A stretch of 64,000 nucleotides of DNA from Armigeres subalbatus (lineage: Eukaryota; Arthropoda; Insecta; Diptera; Culicidae), in assembly GCF_024139115.2 (NCBI RefSeq), contig NC_085141.1, forward strand, positions 392,136,632 to 392,200,631. Reading direction: 5' to 3'. The stretch's first letter is position 1, and the number at the start of each line of letters is the position of its first letter. This document shows positions 33,829 to 43,797 of this stretch, piece by piece. The position numbers were made by a program, and so were the translations under genes. The notes below the pieces were generated by a model. It did no database searches. It was not told the DNA's origin and worked only from the letters and a program-made list of their open reading frames with translations.

Positions 33829-35373
33829 ATCTTTGATAAATCTTCTGCAGTAACCTAACGTTCCAAGAAACTGTCTAATTTCTTTAACGTTTTTAGGTAC
33901 TGGCCATGACCTAATAACTTTAATTTTATCTTCATTAGGTAGCACTCCATCTTTGGTGACGGTGTGACCTAAAAATTGTACTTCGTTTCTAAAGAATTCA
34001 CACTTATCAAGCTGAATCTTTAGTCCTGCTTCTTTAAGCCGTTTCATAATCGTTTCGAGATGTAGTTGATGTTCCTTGAGGGAAGCAGAAAAAATAATAA
34101 TGTCGTCCATGTAGACGAAGCAACAAACTCCAATTAAATCTCTGAGCATACAATCCATTACGCGCTGGAATGTTGCCGGAGCATTTTTGAGTCCAAAAGG
34201 CATTCTTGTGAATTCGTATTTGCCTGAATTCGCAGAAAATACAGTTTTTTCCGTGTCCTCTTTATCAAGTTGTATCTGATGGAAACCAGATACTAAGTCA
34301 ATTGGAGAAAAATAACAGGCTCGACCCAGTTTATCTGATATGTAGGTTAGATCAGGTATTGGGTACTTATCATTGATTGTCTTTTCGTTTAGTTTTCAGT
34401 AATCGATAACCAAACGATATTTCTTTTTCCCAGAAGCGTCCGCCTTCTTGGGTACGACCCATACAGGGGCAGTGTATGGGGAGATGGATTCTTGAATTAT
34501 TCCATCGTTCAAAATTTTTTTCACTTGTTTTTGAATTTCTTGTTCAAAATTTTGTGGGTATCTATAGGACTTTACATGAATCGGCAAATTGTCAGTTGTT
34601 CGTATTTTATGTTTTATTTTATGCGTAAACGTGAGTTTTTCGCTTTCGTCGTAGAGAATTTCCAAGTTTCTGCGGATCACTTCATTAAGAGCATCTTTCT
34701 CTTCATCGTTCATATGCTCGTTCCTGAGGTGATAATCGACATTCTTTGCAGGCAACTCACAATTTGGTTTTTCGGCAATTTCGCATTTATCTGGCCTAAT
34801 GTTAATTTGATTCATGTTTATCTCTAGAGGTTTTCTGGAATGGTTTTGAATTGCTACCGTCGCCTTTCCATTTAAACTTCTGTAGATTCCCGGTAATATT
34901 GAAAATTTATCGAAATCCCTCTCGTCGGTGATTGTGAAATCTCCGTCTTTCAAAGTTTTAATTGTTAGATATTGGAACTCTTGTTCAGAAACGTTAATTT
35001 TAAGATCGTTCATAAACTTCTGTTTCATTTTATATTCCTTTCGTCCTATCTTTAATGTGTTCTTAGCAATGTTTAAGTTGGCGTTAAGGTCTCGCAATGA
35101 CTCATAGCCAATGAGCCCGTCGAAAAACTCGTGAAATTTTAGAACATAGAACTTTAGTTTCTTATTTATCTGAAATGGATCAAATGAAACCGCATGTGTG
35201 ATTTCGTGTGACCCTTGAATGTTCGAGACCTTTACTCCTTTTACAACGTCACAGTATTCTAGATTAACTCGAACGGCTGAAATGTAATTCTTATTCGCGC
35301 CGGTGTCGATTAAGAATTTCAATTCGCCCTTGCTAGTTATAAATGATATGTAAGGAAGAAAGTTATTATTCAT
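33829..35373 (-). pseudogene. Ty3/gypsy protease and reverse transcriptase
   Basis: Pol start: ATG at 35373, whose ATGA overlaps the gag stop. Protease active site FLIDTGANKNYIS (about 35310), RT entry TAPVWVVPKK, LVIDY, then an in-frame TGA (34396-34398) where an arginine codon (CGA) is expected. The same frame continues with YPIPDL, IDLVSGFHQIQL (motif A), MPFGLKNAPATFQ, FVYMDDIIIFS (catalytic YMDD) and FLGTLGYCRRFIKD at 33831, where the element is cut by the 9.9-kb insertion. Apart from that one stop the frame is clean, so this is a young copy. Confidence 0.9.
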
Positions 35374-35549
35374 TCGTTTGGATCTAGGCTTCGAGCCCCG
35401 AGAAAATTTAACTCCTCTCTGAGAAAGAATTCGTCATCACCAGAATCCAACGCCGAGTCGTCGACCGGTTGGGTATCGGATTCTTGTTCATCCAGCTCGT
35501 GTTCCTTTGCATCGTTAAGTTTTCCGTTTATGTGTGCATTCAATTGCAT
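35370..35549 (-). pseudogene. Gypsy gag C-terminal remnant
   Basis: A 59-codon acidic frame (EHELDEQESDTQ, DSGDDEFFLREELNF) ending in TGA, whose last bases form the ATG of pol (ATGA). An in-frame TAA lies four codons upstream of the first ATG and homology stops near 35555. The main gag region and 5' LTR are therefore missing. Recognised by position only. Confidence 0.5.
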
Positions 35550-35555
35550 TTTAGA

Positions 35556-35984
35556 CCTTTAATTGTTATTTTGGATAATTGTTCTTATTTTCTGAATTTG
35601 TTAGTTTGAGATATTCAAGCGGGTTTACATTTACAGAGTCCGACGTTTCGGCCCGTTATTGAGTCTTTTGCCTGATGAGCATTTCCCTTGAAAAAAGATC
35701 AAATAAACGAGTCGATACGTCGGACAATGCAGGTATAATCCCGTTTGAATATCTCAGATCGAAAAAGTCAGAAAATGGTAATAATATAACCTATAACTCA
35801 GTTACGCTGTAGTGTGTAGTGCCCCTACAAGTATGTTTATTAAACAGATTCTTTGATTACTTTGTATTATACTTCAAAATGCAATTCGAAATGATAAACA
35901 AATATTGCAAATAAACCGCGGCCCGCTTCAACAGTTCTAAATTGCTGTGTGGCCCGCGATAGTAAGCAGGCTGGGGACCACTGA
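35556..35984. repeat. Repeat patchwork between gypsy and BEL fragments
   Basis: 35630-35760 contains 'gagtccgacgtttcggcccg' and 'gagtcgatacgtcggac', an internal inverted-repeat pair. 35925-35985 contains 'gcgggccacac' and 'gcgggccgcgg' words. No gene. Confidence 0.4.
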
Positions 35985-37054
35985 TCTACGAGGATTGGGA
36001 ACAGTGACTTGTTCATTTCGAGAGATCTCCGCCAAGCCTTGAGCGAAGTGTTCCTGTTGAGCGATTTTGACGAGTAGCAGGGTAGCATAATTGATTTCCG
36101 CGGTCGAGAGAAATCCATTACGACGGTTTATTCTATCTTTGGCTCTTGCGTTGTGAGCAAATCTTTGTAGCCAAGCTACGGTTCGAACGAGTTTAGAGTA
36201 CGTGGAATACAACAAAAATAACTTGTTTGGTGCTTGCATTCGTAAGGAAGCTATACCGTTCGTTCTTCAAGCTCTTCGGGACTGAAGTTTCGGTTTGTCG
36301 GCCGCCCCAGTGGCGGCCAAAAGCGTGATGGTTGCGATAACCAATCTGGTCCATGCCACCAGACTGTGTAGTTTTGCAGCTGTTCTGGACACATTCCTCG
36401 AGAGATTTTGTCTGCCTGGTTTTCCGAGCCAGGAACATGCGACCACATGCCATCCGCCGTATTACATTGGACTTCGGAGCACCTGTTTGCGACAAACGTT
36501 TTCAACGTGAGGGACTGACTGTAATTTGGTAAAGCGTGATTTCTGAATCCGTCCAGAAGAAGTTCTGGGCCTTAAGTTTCAGACTGAACTCGATCTTCTC
36601 GAACAAGTGGCTTAATAGCAAGGCTCCAACCAGTTCCAAACGTGGAAGACTGACGACTCCTGCTCTTTTGCTTTTGCCGTTTGGTGCTATTTTGGATTCA
36701 GCGGTAAGCAGGTTGACATGGATGCTGCCTGTCGACGACACAGCACGCAGGTATATGCAGGCTTCGTACACTCTCTCCGATGCATCGGAGAATCCGTGCA
36801 CTTCTAAACTCACGACACCGGTAGTTGCAACGATCAATCGAGGGATTCTGAGGGCCGCCAAGTGCTGAAAACTGTCCCGAAGTTCCAGCCACTGATGTTG
36901 ACGATTTTCGTTTAGCGGTTCATTCCAATCACAACCATCTCGCCAAAGATCGTGAAGAAACAACTTTGCTTGTACCAGCACTGGCCCAGCTAGACCCAAT
37001 GGATCAAACAGGCGAGCGATATCCGAAAGTACTATCTGCTTGGTAACTGGCAGT
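35985..37054 (-). pseudogene. BEL/Pao retrotransposon pol fragment (RT end, RNase H-like, linker)
   Basis: From upstream: VLSDIARLFDPLGLAGPVLVQAK (37050 to 36960, bridging two open stretches), LHDLWRDGCDWNEPL, HGFSDASERVYEACIYLR, PRLELVGALLLSHLF and FFWTDSEITLYQI, the typical Pao peptidase/RNase H region. After a one-base frameshift near 36505 come TFVANRCSEVQ, HVPGSENQADKISRGMCP and WWHGPDWLSQPSRFWPP. After another frameshift near 36245 come LYSTYSKLVRTVAWLQRFAHN and AEINYATLLLVKIAQQEHF. It ends at about 35985. No LTRs seen; a decayed fragment. Confidence 0.85.
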
Positions 37055-37139
37055 TATATGTTGTAATTTGGAACATTATCCAAATCAATGTGTGTTTCAA
37101 ATCAATCCAACGCAAAACAATTTGCTTCGTTAAATAATA
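37055..37139. other. Short unclassified spacer
   Basis: Nothing recognisable. Confidence 0.3.
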
Positions 37140-37821
37140 ATGTTTTCCTTAGGGCCTCTTAACTGTTAAGCGGTGTTTGGTCATACGCTTAAACCTGGTT
37201 TGAAGCAAAAGAGGTGAAGAAGTTGGCCTTTATAAGAAAGAGGCGTTCTAAAAATACTTCACAAGGGCCTCAGGAATCCACGCCACGGCTTTGCCTCTTT
37301 GACAAAGTTGTACTGATCCAATTCATATCTGATTACATTTGCACTCTGATCCTGATGTCTTAAATATTGAGTCGAATCACTTTTGAAAAAAAAAAATAGG
37401 ATAGAATATTTAATGATATTTTTCGTTTTCTGTTGGACATTTCTTTACAAAACACTGGAGACGTTTTATAGAAGAAATCTAAATACTTATTTGTCGACTC
37501 AGAATGGGATTATGTAGTAAGTGTTAATAGAAAAATTGGTATAAAATTAAGTTTTGAAAACACCTTTATGAGTTTGCTCAGCGGCGCAGCCAAAATTTTT
37601 GATAATACACGACCCCACGAGACAGTATGGTTTAAGTCTAAATTTGTTTCGAAATTCCACGGAATTCCGTTAAATTTCGTTTAAAGTTTTTTCTAGCGAA
37701 ATTTTTGTAATTTTTCGAAATGAAACGAAATCAAGAAATCACATTGCGCCATGTTCAAATTCCGCGGAATTTCGTTTCGAACCACCTGAAACTATTTTTT
37801 TTCGAAATACCGCATATGCTT
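37140..37821 (+). repeat. Dispersed repeat copy 1 (682 bp)
   Basis: Matches, in reverse orientation, 50998-52165. Shared landmarks: ttttccttagggcct, aaacctggttt, aagaggcg, tgtcgactcagaatgg, gaaatttgtttcgaaattcc-like, atttcgtttcgaaccacct and aaataccgcatatgctt. The copy at 50998 contains about 0.5 kb that is absent here. No ORF. Confidence 0.7.
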
Positions 37822-40800
37822 CGTTCTGAGAAGCGTGGCGATCCATACAAATCTTTTAAAGGCTTGTTAGAAAAAGCAAGACGAAAGGGGGAAGGGTGGT
37901 TGGAAGTCGCCAATTTTTGCGTGACGTACTTAATGGATCTTCCCTTTCGATCATGACGCGTATCACAAATACTTGCATTTTGAGATTTTCATAATCACAT
38001 AGCTGGTAGTGTGTGATGACTTATGAATATATATGTAACTGTTGTTAGTTCAGTCTATGAATGGAATTATGTTTTGTTCGTAGAATATTATTGATGGAGC
38101 TATTTACATTATAGCGGAACACTGAATCATTCATAGTTGATAATGTTGTTTCCACGTTTGCCAAATTTCTAGGGTGATTTTTCTCCTGAGTGAATCATAT
38201 TTATATTATTTACCTATGATATGTGATAAAATTATTCAAATATATGCATGGAACGAATCGACGGCTGAATCGTTGAAAAGGCTGATCCCTTCTATTTGTT
38301 AAAGCACAGTTCCACTGTCAACATATATTACAAATTTGAAATTGTGCGTATCCGAACGATTCGGCTGTTTTGCTTCCGGAAAGCAATCACGTATCCTTTT
38401 TATATAGCTGCTGGTCCGAGTCTTCCAAAATAGGACAACACCCACCCAAACACCGGATTAAATAATGCGATTTTTCCGGAATGCGAACAAGTTCACCTTT
38501 GGAAACACGCCTGCAAAGTAGATCCTTTTGTAATCGGTTCCTTCGTATCTCATTATAAAACAACCGGGGCTCATTCACTTGGAAAAACTTAAACGAGAAC
38601 CTTTCTCGGATATTCGCTCAATCTAGCACAATCGGATTAGGGGCTCCATTTCTAGCAATTTACGGCAGCGCGACGACCACGTCAATCCTATGGCGTCCCA
38701 AAAACATGTCTATTTGTTGTCTGTTTCTGGCTTGGATCTTAAATTGTCATTTCCGGCTTTTGAGTTTTGCGCAACAAGTGGCTAAGTTTTTCTCATAATC
38801 TTCTCGAGATGAGGCGAACGGAATAGAGCTATGGTTGGTTGGTCATCTTCGGCATCATTGATATCGATGTCGATGGTGAGTTCTCGCTGTGGAAGACTGT
38901 TGCAAACATTTATGATTTCGATATGGCAATGGAAGTGCCACACTGGCTGCCAAGTATTGCTGAAACAGCACTTTAGTCAGCACTTTTGTAATCCATTTCG
39001 CCACTAAAAGCGCCACACAGTTCCAAGTCTTACCGGATGGTTTTTATATCGTTGCTGTTCCTACTAGTTCTCGATACTGATGCGAAAGCTGCACGAATGG
39101 TGAATGGAATAAATTTTAATCACCATTTGCTTTTTATGATCAATGAGTGCGAGAATATGGGAAGGGGAAGGCGAAAGAAATATTTATTTAATGAACGAGA
39201 TCAGAAGTACCGAATGTAACCAAAGTGCTACCGATGGTAAACGTTGGAAAGCATTTCCTCAGCCCACTGATGCTGTTCGGTATGGTGTGATATTTCCTGC
39301 AAACTAAGAGCACTGTGTTGAAACCGTACGTGACAAATTTAATTGTTTGAAATTAGTTGGTTCAATCCAAGTTCAAGTCACAATTTTAGCCCATGCTTGA
39401 GTTCAAAATATGAGGCAAATACTTCCATTGTGCATCTGATTAATTATGTATTTTTCCCATCAAAATAATATTCAAAATTAATGTACTACTCTTTCCTTTA
39501 AATATGACATAAAGGTCACAATTTTCACATTTTTTTTTTGGATTTTGATTTAGGACATAATCATGCCTGCTTTCAAAATGTTTGTTGTATTCTAGAGCAT
39601 GAGTTTGTACTATTCTTATTTTTCTGCTAATTTATCAGTATTACTCAAGACCCAATAAAATATAAAATTTACTTGAAATAGTACGAACTAGTCTTCTAGA
39701 GAAATATTTGGTTTGCTCCGCAATGTGGAGTTGAAACTGAAATTCATCACTGAATTCATCATCAAGTGAAGTTTTTACTATCGCATTTCCCAATTTTCTT
39801 CAATTCTAACACGGTGTGTCTCCCGGAATGCAATTCTCCAGAGTCAGCAGCTTTCGCCACTCAGTATCGGCTTCATAAGCTGCAGCCCCATGAAATCCAT
39901 TGCCCCACCACTACGTGTATAGTTTGCGATATGTAGCAATTCCTAGTAGTGAAAGCAGAAACTTCTCCGGTATTGCAAAATACCAATACGTGATGTCCAA
40001 CTTCGCTGCGATTCTTGGAAGCACTTCAGGTTATGTACTGTGTGTAAGCAGTAATAGTCAGTATATTTTTTTTCATAAATGGAGTGTATAGATGCTATGA
40101 TATCATGTGGTTGAACTAGAAACATAGAGCGTGGTGTAATTCTTCCCAATCCAGCACAATGGTTCAAGGAGAGCTACCGAGAACAAGATGCAAATTGCTT
40201 CAAGAGTAATCATTCAAACCCATTTGGTTCCTTTGTTTTGAATGGATTAATAGTGCAGAGAATGCTGAAACGGCATAATTGCTACAAATGGAATTGAGAG
40301 GCTACACTACACAATCTTAAGATGGTAACACTTTTATTGAGCGTACTCGAACAAAATCACCTCAGGATCAGCTTCCTGAATTGAATAGAATCAGACGCAT
40401 GGTGCTCCGAGCTAAGCTTCTCGTTGATGTAGCTTTCATCGCAAGGGTTTTTCCATCTTCATGCCAGGTAGCGCAAGTGAACAATCATACCATCAAGACG
40501 GTTCTCAATCCAGCCCGGCGTAGGTTGCTTGGAGGGTACCTATATCCCAACAAACCAGCGAGCGAACTGCGGAGCGTTTGGTTCTTGTTAGTCACGGTGC
40601 CAGAATGCTTGCAGCTAAGAGGATAACTAGGAGCACGTGCAGTCGGTTGGTTCGCAACAGTATTTCCACCTCTATGTAACGTCATGAGAGCTTTTCAACA
40701 CCTTTATTATGGTAATGATTTTCCTCATTGCGCTTGAAGGATAAATGAAACGTGCGTTGTACAATCCTTTGAATAAGGTGAATTGGGAAAATCAGTAGTG

Positions 40801-41299
40801 CAGTGAAACTGCATTCATTACTGAGCTTATAGTTCCGTATCAATCAAGTAAGTGGAAAGGCTACATATGTATCAAATAGATATTTTGATGATGAAAACCA
40901 TTGAAGCTTGTTTACTGAAACGTTATTAGTTATAGATGTCCAGAAACCGTATAATAATATTTTAATATGTTTTGATCAAACGGCTTATTTTGCTAAACAC
41001 CTGTAAGGTATTGGTATTGGTGTTTATGGTGACTAGATGGTTTCTTCTGTTGTTCTGTAACTAATATTCTATTTTTTGATAGTAAATCGTAGCTTTTAAT
41101 TACAAATTTGATATTGAATATAAGCCTAGTGTGCATTCTTTAATTTTTCAAACAAATTTTTCGTGATAATATGAGCTAAAGTGATCTAAGACTGAGTTAA
41201 CCGTCGGCATTTTTTTCCTCTACAAGACTGCTTATAGTCCGTTCATTTGTAATGGAGTAAGACTCCGTATGGTTGTTGCTGCTGCTGTTGATGGTGGTT
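37822..41299. other. Intergenic, 3.5 kb, no gene that can be supported
   Basis: Only short frames. 39037-39219 encodes a 60-residue peptide with a signal-like start (MVFISLLFLLVLDTDAKA), with no family match and no context. 39840-40160 and 40380-40690 are GC-richer, with overlapping frames on both strands and no recognisable content. 41180-41300 contains (gtt)n/(gct)n low-complexity DNA. Confidence 0.4.
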
Positions 41300-41830
41300 G
41301 TTGTTGCATTGTTGTACTTGCTTGTATTTGGTTCCGTGTAACGAAAGCGAAATCTGAATTGATTTGATGCAAGACCTGCTATAGTACGTTGCCCGTACAC
41401 TTATGTGCGCTTATCACATTTGTGGTTCTGGCTCCTGCATGTAAGCAAATCGGAGTGTTTCATAGATGTGTTGAAGGTAGATTTGGCTGTGTCATGGAAA
41501 TCGCGATGTAGTGTTGATGATCGATCTTGATAGTAGTAAGTAGTTTCGTGGGACCCGAGTATGTGCAACAGAGCACACTGTTAGCCTTATTTGTGTTTGG
41601 TTCCGTGTTACGAAAGTGAAGTCCGGAGTGATCTAAACAAAACACGCAAAGTACGTCGCCAGCACAATATTTTTTTTTATTATTATTGGTTCTGGCCTTA
41701 TATTATAACATGTTGATGGGTGCACACTGATCGCTTTATGGAGTAGATTTAACTGTGCTACGGAATAAGCGGGTCCAGTTGATAATTGATAATATCGAAA
41801 GTAGTAAGTAGACTCGTGGGATCGCTCAGA
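41300..41830 (+). repeat. Two tandem ~269-bp units in the 5' UTR of the CR1-like element
   Basis: Landmarks recur at constant spacing: ggttccgtgt at 41330 and 41599 (269), tggttctggc at 41423 and 41687 (264), gtagtaagta at 41531 and 41801 (270). Unit boundaries are therefore about 41300-41565 and 41566-41830. Diverged, with several indels. Confidence 0.75.
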
Positions 41831-42060
41831 AGCGACTACAACGATTTTATTTTTCTCATCGCCTCACACTATAAATGCAGTCTTTTTTTATTCCCTACAA
41901 ATATAGCTTGCACATGTTTTAGTTCACTTTAGTTTCAGATTGTTTATCCATTTGTATCTAATTAGTATTTTTCTTTTGGTCATAAAAATCTCAATGCGTT
42001 GTGTATCTTACATATGGTTGTATTGTAATTGTCCTAGTATTTTCAGTAAGTGTTGTTAAT

Positions 42061-43047
42061 ATGGAGTCTAACAAAAACGTATGTGGTGTTTGTACAATCC
42101 GTGAAAGTGATGTAAACAAATTGATTTTCTGTGCTTATTGCTTTAGTTGCGGACACCTTAAATGCAAAAATATTCTGGGAAGAGCGATGCAGCGAATTAG
42201 AGAAAAACGATATTTCTGCACTCTCGACTGCGCCGATAAATATACGCGAATAATCAACATGCAGAGCAAACAAGAATCCCAAATTGTTGAATTGGGCAAA
42301 GAGTTAAGGAATTCTGTCGCTAATGAATTGAAAACCGTTAGAACCAACGTTACACAGTTTACGAGTGCTATTGAGTCTGCACAGGAATTCTTTTCCTCAA
42401 AGCTCGATGAAATTTTGTCTGATCTCAAACATATGAAAAAGGAAAATGTGGCTTTGAAGAAAGAAATTGAACTACTGAAATCGTCTCACTCCTCGGTTTC
42501 AACTACAGCTTTCAAACTTGAATCGGACTTCGATAGACCCGCTAAAGCCGCAGTTACTAGAAATGCTATTGTATTAGGCGTACCTTTCAAACCAAAAGAG
42601 AATGTAGTCAACGTTGTCAATAAAATGTTTGAAGTCATGAATTGTAAATCTGAATCGCTAGTATCTGTCTCACGGTTGCAAGCAAACAATAAATCGACAA
42701 ACGCATTACCCCCCGTACGGATAATTTTTAAGGACGAAGCATCAAAAGAAAACATGTTTCAGAAACTAAAACGAATGAAAGGTATCCCTTCTACTAAAAT
42801 TGATCCTGATTTAACCTTGAATGGCAAAACAACTAACATTACTGTCCAACACGAATTAACACATTTTTCATTAAATTTGTTGCAAGAGACTCGAAAGAAC
42901 CAAAAACTGTTTAACTGGAAATACGTATGGGCTGACAAAAATGGATCAATACTAGTACGGAAAGCTGCTGATGATAATATTTATACCATAAACAACAGAA
43001 GCGATTTAAATAAACTTGTTTCTGCTCAACGTAGAATTCAAAAATAG
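42061..43047 (+). CDS. ORF1 of the CR1-like element (PHD finger + coiled coil)
   Basis: The product (328 residues from the ATG at 42061) is the RNA-binding/chaperone partner of ORF2 in such elements. Residues about 9-60 show a C-x2-C ... C-x2-C ... H-x2-C ... C-x3-C series (CGVC, FCAYC, CGHLKC, CTLDC), a PHD-like zinc finger. Residues about 75-150 are heptad-like and charged (coiled coil: KELRNSVANELK, MKKENVALKKEIELL). The C-terminal part contains VVNVVNKMFEVMNCK and resembles the RRM-like region of LINE ORF1s. The frame is intact. The upstream in-frame extension to 42001 lacks an ATG and is not used here. Confidence 0.75.
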   Translation: MESNKNVCGVCTIRESDVNKLIFCAYCFSCGHLKCKNILGRAMQRIREKRYFCTLDCADKYTRIINMQSKQESQIVELGKELRNSVANELKTVRTNVTQFTSAIESAQEFFSSKLDEILSDLKHMKKENVALKKEIELLKSSHSSVSTTAFKLESDFDRPAKAAVTRNAIVLGVPFKPKENVVNVVNKMFEVMNCKSESLVSVSRLQANNKSTNALPPVRIIFKDEASKENMFQKLKRMKGIPSTKIDPDLTLNGKTTNITVQHELTHFSLNLLQETRKNQKLFNWKYVWADKNGSILVRKAADDNIYTINNRSDLNKLVSAQRRIQK

Positions 43048-43093
43048 TGAACGAAACAGAGCTAAAATGTCTTAAATAATAACTGATTTAGAA

Positions 43094-43795
43094 ATGGCGA
43101 ATTTTATTGAAAACTTTAATCATTTTGCAATTGATGATTATAACACTCAAAATGTAATTAAAGTGAAGGCACTACGAGTCTTTCAGTGGAATTTGAGGGG
43201 CATGAACGATTTTGTGAAATTTGATTCGATTCTGCAATTTATTGATCATTGTACTGCTACTGTAGATATACTAGTTTTGGGTGAAACGTGGCTAAGAGAA
43301 GAAAACACAGTTCTATATAACATTCCAGGATATACATCATTATTTTCTTGTAGACAAGTGTCGAACGGCGGACTCGCGATATATATTCGGAATAATATTA
43401 AACATAAAACTGTAATAAATGAGGAGACTGAAGGACTTCACCATTTGCATGTCGAACTTGATATCCATGGGCATTATTTTGATATACATGGGGTTTATCG
43501 TCCACCATCATTTGATGCTCATCATTTTTGTGAATTACTGGAAAAATGGCTCCATCAAACCAAATGCAATCATTCGTCTTTTATTTTTGGTGATATTAAC
43601 ATACCCGTGAACATGATGAATAATAACGTTGTTGTGAAATACAGAACTCTTTTGGAGTCGTACGGCTTTCTAATTACTAACACTTTTGTCACTAGGCCGT
43701 TGAGTGGCAATATATTAGATCACGTGGTGTGTAAAATCGACAATACGATTGGTCTTAGAAATGATACCATTTTTACTGACATCAGTGACCATTGA
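43094..43795 (+). pseudogene. ORF2 endonuclease domain of the CR1-like element
   Basis: AP-endonuclease motifs in order: FQWNLRGMND, LGETWL (Glu), NGGLAIYIRN, VYRPPS, FGDINIP (Asp), LDHV and DISDH at the end, immediately followed by TGA. In intact elements the frame continues into the RT. Here a frameshift, and probably a loss of some tens of residues, separates DISDH from the RT part that starts around 43800 (FRDYLN). The start ATG at 43094 lies 47 bases after the ORF1 stop. Confidence 0.8.
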
Positions 43796-43797
43796 AT

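Noticed and set aside
39037..39219. 60-residue peptide with a signal-like N-terminus
   Set aside because: No splice partner, family match, promoter or conserved neighbour; expected by chance in AT-rich DNA.
41025..41035. ggtgact as a possible left TSD of the CR1-like element (ggtgactt follows its poly(A))
   Set aside because: A 7-bp match is too short given the freedom in placing the 5' end.
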